Assembly (NCBI GenBank): GCA_949987565.1
Contig: OX465104.1
Span: 2,515,974 to 2,579,973, forward strand
Direction: 5' to 3'
Length of the DNA stretch: 64,000 bases
DNA from: Luidia sarsii
Lineage: Eukaryota > Echinodermata > Asteroidea > Paxillosida > Luidiidae
A model generated the notes under the pieces. It ran no database searches. It saw only the letters and a list, made by a program, of their open reading frames with translations, and was not told the origin of the DNA. Shown piece after piece: positions 26,401-38,400 of the stretch. Both the position numbers and the translations under genes were made by a program. Positions within the stretch are counted from its first letter, which is position 1, and each line of letters starts with the position of its first letter.

Positions 26401-29400
26401 GCTGTACTGATTCAACTGCACGGCCTCGACCAGCTCGATGGTCAAGTGGTTCACCCCTTGCAGGCGGATGGCGACTGACCTTTGACATTCGGACATTAAG
26501 ATGTATTAAGACTTCCGGAGATTTTTTTTTTTATTTTTTTATTTTATTATTATGATTTTTTATTTCTTTATGTCAATCAGGTATCTCAAACTGCTTAGTT
26601 TTTATCTGTGAACCCCTTGCGTACGGATGATAGCCGCTCTGGGAATTTCAAAATTTGGATGCCACTATTGTCCAAATTGTAGACAAAGACTCTTTTTCAG
26701 CAATATCTGTTTTTACGTCAGTTGCCACATGAATTGCCAGATTAGCGGTAACAATGGTGCTATTGTGGGGCTTCATTGTGAACGATCGAGGGTCTGCGCA
26801 CTACTACGGCAGACAGTGTGCTGGCCTGCCCCACAACCAATTAGGTCACCGGACAGACTGTGGAATGCACCCGCTGCCCTTTACCACAAATTGCACGCTC
26901 TGTTGAGGCCGTCCAGCTGGATCCTTTGTCCGCTGGAGCGCAGGAATGTTTGCGGTCAAAGGGTAGCAGCACACACAGTTCTCGGAGCCGACTCTCCATT
27001 GGACTCCACACAAAAGGCCCATCTTTGAGGGCTGATAATCCCTTGACAAAAGCCACGCAGACGTCCTGCTGTGCCACATTTGATTCACTGATACAAATAG
27101 TGCACTCTTATTGATTTACTTTGCAGGTTTATTGTTCCCTGATTGTTTAGCAAGCTTTTAGAAATGGCACTGTGCCGGCCATGGGCACTAAAACAATCAC
27201 GCCGTCAAGGGGGTTAAAGAGAGACTGCTGAGGGACAGTGTCATTGCAAACCTTCTACTTGGTACTTCCACCATGCAAACTGTCAAATCTCGCATACCGG
27301 TATAGTAGTTGGTTCCATGAAATTATGAAAGGATTGCTGAGTGGTTTTCAATGCTGGGACTTGAGTACTTGAGTTTTGTGCTTATGCAAGCAAATCACAG
27401 TTTTAGAGCTAGTACATGTGACTTTATGGGCTTGTTTTTCTTTTTAGATGTTCTGCAATGACGGTGAATACAGTGCCTCTGCCTCCCTGTTCTTCAACAC
27501 GCCGGAGGAGTCCGTCAAGAGTCTGTTCCACGACATCAAAGGTAAACAGCGCCCTCGCCGGTGCAATTTTTAAAAAGCTGCATCCGGTTTGTGGGATCCC
27601 AAAGCTGCTGTAGCCAGGTATCCAGCAAAGTTGCGTTTACATCGGAATGAATCTCCAAAGTTAGAGGGTCTGACGTTTCGATCCTAGCAGGACCTTTCTC
27701 AAAGGCAAAGCCTTTCTCACTCTGTCTCATTCTCACTCTCTCTCTCCCTCTCTCTCTATCCGTCTTTCTCCCCCTCTTCTATCTCTGTCTTCTATCTCTC
27801 TCTCTCCCTCCCTCCCTCTTTCTCTCTCCCTCTTCTATCTCCCCTCTCCCTCCCTCCCTCTCCCTCTTTCTCCCCCTCCCCCTCTCTCTCTCCCTCCCCT
27901 CTCCCTCTCTGTCTTTCTCCTCTCTCCCTCGCTCTCCCCCTCTCTCTCTCTCCCTCCTTCCCTCTCCCTCTCTCTCTCCCCTTCTGTCTCTCTCTGTCTC
28001 CCTCTCTCTTCCTCCCTCTTCCTCCCTCCCTCCCTCCCTCTCCCTCTCTCTCCCCTCTCCCTCTCTCTCTCTACCTCTTTCTCCCCTCTCCCTCTCTCTC
28101 TTTCTCCCCTATCCATCTCTCTCCCCCTCTCTCTCTCCCTCCTTCCCTTTCTCTCTCTCTCTTTCTCCCCTCTCCCTCTCTCTCCCCCTCTCTCTCTCCC
28201 TCCTTCCCTTTTCGTCTCTCTCTCCCCCTTCTATTTCTCTTTGTCTCCCTCCCTCCCTCTCCCTCTTCTCTCCCCTCTCTCCCTCTTCTATCTCTCTGTC
28301 TCTCCCTCTCTCTCTTCCCCTCCCTCTCTCTCCCTTCCTCTCTCTCTGTCCCTCTCCCTCTCTCTCCCCCTCTCTCCCACTTTCTCTCCCATTTCTCTCA
28401 TCTCTCTCTCATCTCTCTCTTCCCCTATCGCTCTCCCATCTCTCCCTCTCTCCCCCCCCCCCCCATTTCTCACTCCCTCTCTCCCTCTCCCTCCCTCCCT
28501 CTCTCCCTCTCCCTCCCTCCCTCTCTCCCTCTCCCTCCCTCCCCCTCCCTCCCTCTCTCCCCATCTCTCTCCCTCTCTCTCCCTCTCTCTCTCTCTCCCT
28601 CCCTCCGTCCCTCCCCATCTCTCTCCCTCTCTCTCCCTCTCCCTCCCTCCCTCTCTCCCCATCTCTCTCCCATCTCTCTCTCATCTCTCTCTTCCCCTAT
28701 CGCTCTCCCATCTCTCCCTCTCTCTCATTTCTCTCTCCCTCTCTCCCTCATTTCTCTCTCCCTCTCTCTCTCTCTCCCTCTCTCCCTCTCCCTCCCTCCC
28801 TTTCTTCCATCTCTCTCTCTCCCTCTCCCTCCATGACACAGGTTCCTACAGCGTTGCCACTCTCTGCACATTCTGCGTTTGCTACTTCCTACTGGCCTGT
28901 TGGACGTACGGTCTGAGCGTGCCCAGTGGTCTGTTCATCCCATCCCTGCTGGCGGGGGCTGCCTGGGGCAGACTCCTAGGCACAGCCATGCCCATCATCT
29001 TCCCCACCGCTGTAAGAAAAAACATCCATTGATAATCCATCAATCTATTGCATTCATTACCACCAGAAATGATAACTTTGGGTTTGCCGGTGCAAATACC
29101 CAATGTGAAGTGTCGCCATTTTTCACCAGGCCATTTTCCACCAGGCCATTTTTCACCAGGCCATTTTTCACCAGGCCATTTTTCACCAAGCCATTTTCCA
29201 CCAGGCCATTTTCAACAGGCCATTTTCCACCAGGCCGTTTTGCTCCAGGCCATTTTTCGCCAGGCCATTTTTCACCAGGCCATTTTCCACCAGGCCATTT
29301 TCACCAGGCCATTTTCCACCAGGCCATTTTCACCAGGCCATTTTTCACCAGGCCATTTTCACCAGGCCATTTTCCACCAGGCCATTTTTCACCAGGCCAT

Positions 29401-32400
29401 TTTCCACCAGGCCATTTTTCACCAGGCCATTTTCCACCAGGCCGTTTTCCACCAGGCCATTTTTCACCAGGCCATTTTCCACCAGGCCATTTTTCACCAG
29501 GCCATTTTCCACCAGGCCATTTTTCACCAGGCCATTTTTCACCAGGCCATTTTTCACCAAGCCATTTTCCACCAGGCCATTTTCAACAGGCCATTTTCCA
29601 CCAGGCCATTTTTCACCAGGCCATTTTTCACCAGGCCATTTTTCACCAGGCCATTTTTCACCAGGCCATTTTCCACCAGGCCATTTTTCACCAGGCCATT
29701 TTTCACCAGGCCATTTTTCACCAAGCCATTTTCCACCAGGCCATTTTTCACCAGGCCATTTTTCACCAGGCCATTTTTCACCAAGCCATTTTCCACCAGG
29801 CCATTTTTCACCAGGCCATTTTCCACCAGGCCATTTTTCACCAGGCCATTTTTCACCAGGCCATTTTTCACCAGGCCATTTTTCACCAGGCCATTTTCCA
29901 CCAGGCCATTTTTCACCAGGCCATTTTTCACCAGGCCATTTTTCACCAAGCCATTTTCCACCAGGCCATTTTCAACAGGCCATTTTTCACCAGGCCGTTT
30001 TGCTCCAGGCCATTTTTCGCCAGGCCATTTTTCACCAGGCCATTTTCCACCAGGCCATTTTCACCAGGCCATTTTCCACCAGGCCATTTTCACCAGGCCA
30101 TTTTCACCAGGCCATTTTTCACCAGGCCATTTTCACCAGGCCGTTTTCCACCAGGCCATTTTTCACCAGGCCATTTTCCACCAGGCCATTTTTCACCAGG
30201 CCATTTTGCACCAGGCCGTTTTCCACCAGGCCATTTTTCACCAGGCCATTTTCCACCAGGCCATTTTTCACCAGGCCATTTTCCACCAGGCCATTTTTCA
30301 CCAGGCCATTTTTCACCAGGCCATTTTTCACCAAGCCATTTTCCACCAGGCCATTTTCAACAGGCCATTTTCCACCAGGCCGTTTTGCTCCAGGCCATTT
30401 TTCGCCAGGCCATTTTTCACCAGGCCATTTTCCACCAGGCCATTTTCACCAGGCCATTTTCCACCAGGCCATTTTCACCAGGCCATTTTTCACCAGGCCA
30501 TTTTCACCAGGCCATTTTCCACCAGGCCATTTTCACCAGGCCATTTTCCACCAGGCCATTTTCCACCAGGCCATTTTTCAACAGGCCATTTTTCAACAGG
30601 CCATTTTTCACCTGTCCATTTTTCACCAGGCCATTTTTCACCAGGTCATTTTCCACCAGGCCATTTTGCACCAGGCCATTTTGCACCAGGCCATTTTGCA
30701 CCAGGCCATTTTTCACCAGGCCATTTTTCACCAGGCCATTTTTCACCAGGCCATGTTGCACCAGGCCGTTTTGCTCCAGGCCATTTTTCACCAAGCCATT
30801 TTTCACCAGGCCATCCACCACAATCCTCCAGTGTAAATTTAACAACCTTCCTCAATTCTCCACAATCCTCCAAGATCTCATTGTAGCATGCTTCCTAAAT
30901 CCTCCACAATCCTCCAGTGTAAATTTGACATCCTTCCTCAATCCTCCACAATCCTCCAATTTCTCATTGTAGCATGCTTCCACAATCCTCCGCAATCCTC
31001 CAAGATCTCATTTTAGCATGCTTCCTCAATCCTCCGCAATCCTCCAACTGGACATTTTCTTACTTTGCCTCAAATCCTCCACAATCCTACAACACAACCT
31101 GGAGGATTGTGGAGGATTGAGGAAGGTCAGGGTTAAGAAGGACTGGCACTTTGATCCTACCAAGATCTTCCACCTGCCAGTCACTTTTTCGTCATGGAAT
31201 TCTCTGATAATTGAATTATTTGCTTTCATCTTTGCCTTCCAGAATTTGTCTCCGCCCGGTATTTATGCATTTTTTGGAGCTGCAGCTCAACTTGGTGAGT
31301 GAATTAAAAATAAATATAAAAAAAAAAACAATTAAAAAAAAGGGAAAGAAATGAAAAAAATTACTGGGATTTTTTTGAATTTTTTTTCGGAAAATGGCAG
31401 AGAAAACTTATAGACAATATGACCGAAGCCTAAGCCCGAGCCTAAGCCTTCAATGTTGTAAACGTTCTACAGTGGAACGCCGCTATAACAAACGCCGATT
31501 TACCGAACATTCGGCTATAACGAACATGCCCTTCGGTTTCCCGATTTTACATCAGCGGATGTGCAGCGGCTATGCTCTAACGAACGACCGCTATACACCG
31601 AACAATTTTCATGGATCCCGGGATGTTCGTTATAGCGACGTTCTACTGTATGTCTGGTTACTTATGGTACTTACTTAGACGTGTCGCCCCTCTTGGGACA
31701 TAGGCCATCAACAAGTTTCCGCCAGAAAGACGATCCTTGAGTCAGTGCCTCCAGTTGTCCCCCACGTGCGTCCCATTTTCTTCATCTCTGCTTATCCGTC
31801 TCTCCTCCCGACTGTTCCGTGGCCGTCCTCTTTTCCCCCCTCCCTTGTGGATTCCAAGAGAGTGACTCCCCGGTGATGTTTGGCTTGGCTTTTCTTAGAT
31901 TATGACCGGTCCGTCTCCATCGTCTCTGGAGGATTTCTTCTTCTATTGGTTGTTGTTTTGTCCTCTGCCATAGCTCCTGGTTACTTATAGAATCGAGCCA
32001 ATGAATTTTTAGTATTTTTTTCGGAGGCAGACATTCGAAAAGGTCTGCAGCCTCTTTGTATTGGCCGCAACTACAACTACAACTACATGTACATGTACAA
32101 CTACAACTACAAAGCAACAACTACAACTACAACTAAACTACAAAACTACAACTACATGTACAATTACAACTACAATTGCAACTACAACTACAAAACTACA
32201 AAACTACAACTACAACTACAACTACAAAACTACAAAACTGCAAAACTACAACTACAACTACAACTACAAAACTACAACTACAACTACAACTACAGCTACA
32301 ACTACAACTGCAACTACAACTACAAAACTACAAAACTACAACTACAACTACAACTACAACTACAAAACTGCAAAACTACAACTACAACTACAAAACGACA

Positions 32401-35400
32401 ACTACAACTACAACTACAACTACAGCTACAATTACAACTACAACTATAAAACTACAAAACTACAAAACTACAACTACAACTACAGCTACAACTGCAACTG
32501 CAACTACAACTACAACTACAACTACAACTACAACTGCAACTACAACTACAACTACAACTACAGCTACAGCTACAACTGCAACTGCAACTACAACTACAAC
32601 TACAACTACAACTGCAACTACAACTACAACTACAACTACAGCTACAGCTGCAACAGCAACTGCAGCAACTGCAGCAACTACAGCTGCGGCTGCGGCTACG
32701 GCTACAGCTACAGCTATAACTACAACTCTCTGACATCTAAAGCTTTTCTTCTTTTTTTCATTCGTGCAGGTGGGATAGTCCGAATGACGATCAGTCTGAC
32801 CGTCATCTTGATGGAGGCCACAGGGAACATTACCCTGGGCCTCCCCCTGATGCTCATCATGGTGCTAGCCAAGTGGGTCGGCGATATCTTCAATCACGGC
32901 CTGTACGACATTCACATTGAGCTGCAGAGCGTGCCCTTCCTGACCTGGGACCCCCCTCCCATGTCCACCACCATCCGGGCCATGTGAGTGCAGATTCTTC
33001 CCCTTCTCCACATGCCAATACCCCCCACCCCCTGCTCCCCCCACCCCCTGCTCCCCCCACCTCACATCGTCCACCCTTGTGCAGCCTCCTTCAAGGCCTC
33101 TTTCTGTTTTACCAATCCAAGTCCTCAACTACCCATCGCAATCCTCTACCCTGTATTTCATCACCTCAAACGATAGAGAGCCTCTCCAAACCTCTCGCAA
33201 TCCTTCAAACACCTTTTCCCATTCTCCTCCCCAACCCCCACAAACCCAACCCAAACCCCCCGCTATCAAGCCTCCTACCCAAACCTATCCTAAATCCCAC
33301 CCCACCGCCTCCACAGCCTCTATTAACGTCTATTATATTCCGTCCTCATCGTCAAGACTCACTCTGTATTATTGTCCCTGGTAATACGGTTTGCACCACC
33401 CTTTGAAGAAAATAGATCATTCCTTCATTCATAAAAATGCAAATGAGCCCTAGCAGGCTGGGCATAAAGTCCCCCAAGAAACCACTGAAGCATGTCTCTT
33501 TGTTTCTAGTGGTACAGTTTAGCACACACGTCCAGTTTTTCATCCACTTTACCAACTCCTCCAAAGTCTCATTTAACTCTAATTATATGGCAGGTAAGAA
33601 CCTTTCATATCAATTCCTTCCATAGCAAAAACCTTGATCTTTGGGATTAACTATTATATTGTGTAAACACAAGTCACACATGCTACATGTACTGTACACA
33701 TAAACACATACCGGGTACAGCATGTGTTGGGTCCTGGTTGACCATGGATATAAGAATTTATTCCATTGGCTGGAAATTCTTTGTCTACATTTGGATGGTG
33801 GTTAACGGTGGGCAGTACAGCAGAAACTAGCGGAAGTACCGATTCTACACACAAATTTTAACAAAACTGGAGAGAGTCGTGACGTTTATCCAGAAAATGA
33901 CGGTCCTTAATTGTCATTTTTTCAAATAAAATTCACATGAAGCGAAAGTATATTATATATTCTTCATGATACTCGATTAACAACGAAGACTTTTACCGCG
34001 TTCGTTAGTTATGACAGTATTATGAAAATAGCCGGCTGATTCCAGTGTACCGTTCCTATGGGGGATGTTCTAATGGTTGTGTGGTGCATTGTGAAAGGGA
34101 GCAAAAAGAAATTGATATTGATGACATAATGAGAAATTTTTCCCCCCTCGCGTTATCCGGCAGGGAGGTCATGGCTCATCCCGTGAAAACTCTCAACACC
34201 ATTGAGCGTGTTGGCCGCATCCTGAAAGTCCTCAAGGAGTCTAGTCACAATGGCTTCCCAGTTGTCACACCAAGCGACCCTGTAAGTGGCATTCAAGTGC
34301 TCATTATCATTTTGCTAACATAACAAGTCGTCTGGTAATTTTACCTCGTGACTCAATTCGTATTTTATCATTGCTTGAAAATGATAGATATATTATGATT
34401 TTTGCGATAGGAAGGTTTGCGGTGACACCATGTATCAGGTCTCTTAAAGGAAGAGGTGTGGTTCTGAAAAGAACCTGAGTGGTAACTCTATAGGAGGGTT
34501 TGCGATGACACCATGTATAAGGTCTCTTAAAGGAAGAGGTGTGGTTCCGAAAAGAACCTGAGTGGTAACTCGACGTTTCGACCAGTATGCTCTGGCCGTC
34601 ATCAGGAGAATGGCGGGTTTTCAGAACCAAACCTCTTCCTTTAAGAGACCTGATACATGGTGTCACCGCAAACCTTCCTATATTGATTCACCCACCATGC
34701 AAGGCCTTAAGTCTTATTTATGATTTTTGCGTCGATGAGAATGTACCATAATTCAATGAGGTTTTGCCCAATACTCGACGTGATAAACACTGAGTGCTCA
34801 GTGTTTTGCCCGGTGCCTGATGAAAATATTTCAGGCAGCTCGGTCGGGATTCGAACCTGCGACTCCCGAATTCTAGTACGGACGTCTTAACCACTTGACC
34901 ACCGAGCTGGTCGAGGGCGTGTGGTGGATTTGAATATTGTATAGCGGCGGGTATTACCGTGTTGCATCATAGATATATTATGATTTTTGCATCGAGGAGA
35001 ATGTAATTCAATGAGGTTTTGCCCTTACTCGATGTGATAAACACTGAATGCTCAGTGCTTTGCCCGGTGCCTGATAAAAATATTTCAGGCAGCTCGGGCG
35101 GGATTCGAACCCGTGACTCCCGAATTCTGGTATTGATGTCTTAACCACTGGACCACCGAGCTGGTCGAGATTGTCTTGCTAGGATCCTGCTAGGATACTC
35201 ACTATAAGCCACGTGATGGCATGTAAACAGTGGTCGCACAATCGGTCTATTTAAGTTGCAATGGATCGTAAGGCTTCTAAAATCAATAATATAGGAAGGT
35301 TTGCGGTGACACCATGCAAAGTCTTATTTATTCTTCTAAAATCAGCTGTTTGTCCTATCAAGTTTTCTCCGTTTTTAAAAAAAAAGGGCAAAACTGACTG

Positions 35401-38400
35401 GCCACTTTTGAACTAATAAAAAAAATGACAAAGAAAACTCTGACTGGACTGATTTGAACTGGTTTTGCATAGCAGCGCTCTTACCATCTGAGCTGTCATT
35501 ATTTTTCCGTCAGTTCATTTTTTGAATATATTATTGTGATTATTTGCATGCTGTTTTCAGGGTGTCTCAAAAGTTAGCGGGCCTGACGTTTCGATCCTAG
35601 CAGGACCTTTCTCAAAGGCAGAGAAAGGTCCTGCTAGGATGGAAACGTCAGGCCCTCTAACTTTTTAGATTTATGTATTGCACTTTGCAGGTCATTTTAG
35701 TCAGTGAGCAGTTTGCAACAGTTTTTTTGTCTCAAAATTTAGTGGGCCTGATGTTTCACTCCTAGCAGGACCTTTCTCTGCCTTTGAGAAAAGATCCTGC
35801 TAGGATCGAAACGTCAGGCCCACTAAATTTTGAGATTTGCATTTCGGTAATTTTAGTCAGTAAGCAGTTTGCAACATTTTTGTATATCAGGGTTTTATTT
35901 TATTGACTTCTTGTTTTCAGAGTGGAGTAACCTTTGGAACATTTCGAGGAATCATTCTGAGGTCACAGCTCATAGTTCTGCTTAAAAACAAAGTGAGTAT
36001 TCCCTGACTTATTTTTCCCCCGGTTCCCTCTATCCATTAGTACTTCATTCGGTACGGCAACCAATGAAGAGATCACCGTCCATTATTAACGAAAACAGAT
36101 AATTCTAGAGCGCCAGAATCCGTCTGCAAAGACGCTCAAGGCGCTTAACAACATTATACAGAGTCAAAGAAAAAGACTACATATACTATTAATTAGGAAA
36201 ACTATGATCGAACAAATATGTTTTGAGAGAGGATTTGAAATCCGATATGGAGGACATACTACGGACTTCCTGAGAGAGAACATTCCACAGGGTAGGACCA
36301 GCATGGGAGAAAGCCCGCTCACCCCATAAATTATGGGGTGATTATTATTAAATTATTAACCATTAAATTATTAACCATTAAACCTACGAGTATCTCCAGG
36401 GATCGCACCTTCATTTATAATTCAGATGCAAACAACCAGAAAAAATACAAATCTGAATCAAATTAAAAAATAAAAAATCTTAATTTAGTGGGCCTGAGTT
36501 TTGATCCTAGCAGGATCTTTCTCAAAGGCAGGGTGACAATTTTTATTTTGTTTGGTGAATGGCAAAGAAAACTTTGAATGGACCAGGACTTGAACCCAAG
36601 ACCACTGGTTTTGTGTAACGGTGCTCTTACCATCTGAGCTATCCAGCCCTTAGATGGTGGCCTTCCCAAATAGTCAACTAGTCTTTGCCGGGATGGGGGC
36701 GCCAGTCAGAAGCATTGACGCGATAGTACATGTACATACGGGATAACTCAGCCACAATTTGTCGTCATGTTTAGCAGCTCGAGGCCTCTGTAATTTTTCA
36801 TACCCTCTACACCTTCAAAAAATTTACTTCAGGAATGCCGCACACTAAAGGTACAATCAAAATTTTCAATGTTTTAAATTTTGACTTTGTTTTCTTCAAA
36901 CATGTCAAAATTGTGGGGGGGGGTCGTTGAAATCAATTTAAAATCGAATTTCACTTTTCATATTGAAATCCGGACAAAAAATATTTTTCTAGCTTGCTTT
37001 TTACATATTGTGCGCGTCGCGACATCTTTCCAAAAATCAATACTCAGCCATCATCTTGTCATACTGTGTTGCATTTGAATAGATTTGTACATGTATTTGA
37101 AATTATATCAAATGCATGTACAATTTGCTTGAGAAAAAGTACCGGTAATCACACCTTTTTTTTAAATCAAAATTAGGGGTGGGTGGGTGGTTGTGAAGAA
37201 AAAAAAAATTGGGAAAAAAGCTCAAAATTTAAAAACATTGAAAAATTTGAGTGGCCCCTAAATGATGATGATGATTAATGATTATTATCCCATTTTCTCA
37301 GGCGTTCTGTGTCTGGCCAAACCTGTGTGAGCAGCAGCCAACGGTCGGCGTCGAGGAATTCCGGGACGACTACCCGCGCTACCCGGACGTTGACAAGCTG
37401 GTCATCTCTGAGCTGGAGAAGGACTGCATGATCAACCTGCAGCAGTTCATGAACCCGTCGCCCTACACCGTCTCCAAGGTAGGTGCAGCAGTTCAGATTT
37501 GGAGGGATTTATTTAAACCGCTTCGCGTCGGGACCTCCGAAATCGGAGCTCCGTTGGCTTGACTATGCGACGAGGCCCTACGAATCCGGGCACCACTATT
37601 GTCCACATTCTAAACAAAGCAATACCATGGTGTCCGCGGGTCATTAAAAAGTCTTTAAAAGTCTTAGATTTAACTTTCCTAATTTAAGGCCTGAAAAAGC
37701 ATTAAAAGGGTATTAAATTGAATATTCAAAGGTATTAAAAAAAAATATGGAATCGTGGAATTGACTAATTATCTTATCAGATCCTAAAAGCAAGGCATGG
37801 AATAATTTGGAAAACCGTAGCGCGAAGATCTGTCTTTTTGGAGCTGTGAATGCACGCGGTAAATTTGTTTGTGGGTCAGGAGGTGATCCTAAATAGTCTG
37901 GTTACAGTGCTGACGAATTGTCAAATTGTCCGAAACCAGACAGATGTCAACGCACTGTCCATTGCGCGCGGAATCACACGATCAGACCACGTTGTTTTTA
38001 ATCACTTCACGCCGGGACCTCCGAATCCGGAGCTCCATTGGCTTGACTGTGCGACGGGGCCCTCCGAATCCGGGCACCACTATTGTCCACATTTTAAACA
38101 AAGACTCTTTTCAGCTTAGAACAAATCAATACGAATCATGACAAAAGACCCATTTTGACGCAAGTTGCCACATGAATTGCGAGATTAGCGGCAACAATCG
38201 TGCTATGGTGGGACATTAATTGTGGATGATTGAGGGATACCGCGCTGCCGCTGAAAGCACGCGGGGGACATTGTGTTTGCATGCCACACAGCCCAACGGT
38301 CGTCAGTCAGGCAGTGGAATTCCAACCACATTCTTAACCGCAATCTGTACGCTCGGTTGGGACCACCTTGAAGATTTGTCTGCCTGGAATGGACTGTGGA

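Noticed and set aside
28241..29032. 263-codon ORF running into the CLCN7 exon 13 frame
   Set aside because: Only its last part (from 28842) is a real exon; the rest is the C/T microsatellite in the intron.
28879..30972. 697-, 612- and 278-codon ORFs with HQAIF or SPGHF repeats, and antisense NGLVK ORFs
   Set aside because: Stop-free minisatellite read in different frames; period and variants are those of noncoding tandem DNA.
32061..32987. Poly-Thr and NYNY repeat proteins
   Set aside because: ACTACA satellite; only 32770-32983 is coding, as CLCN7 exon 15.
34838..34908. Functional tRNA gene
   Set aside because: Acceptor and A/B boxes fit, but the anticodon arm does not pair, and three further copies share the same SINE body.
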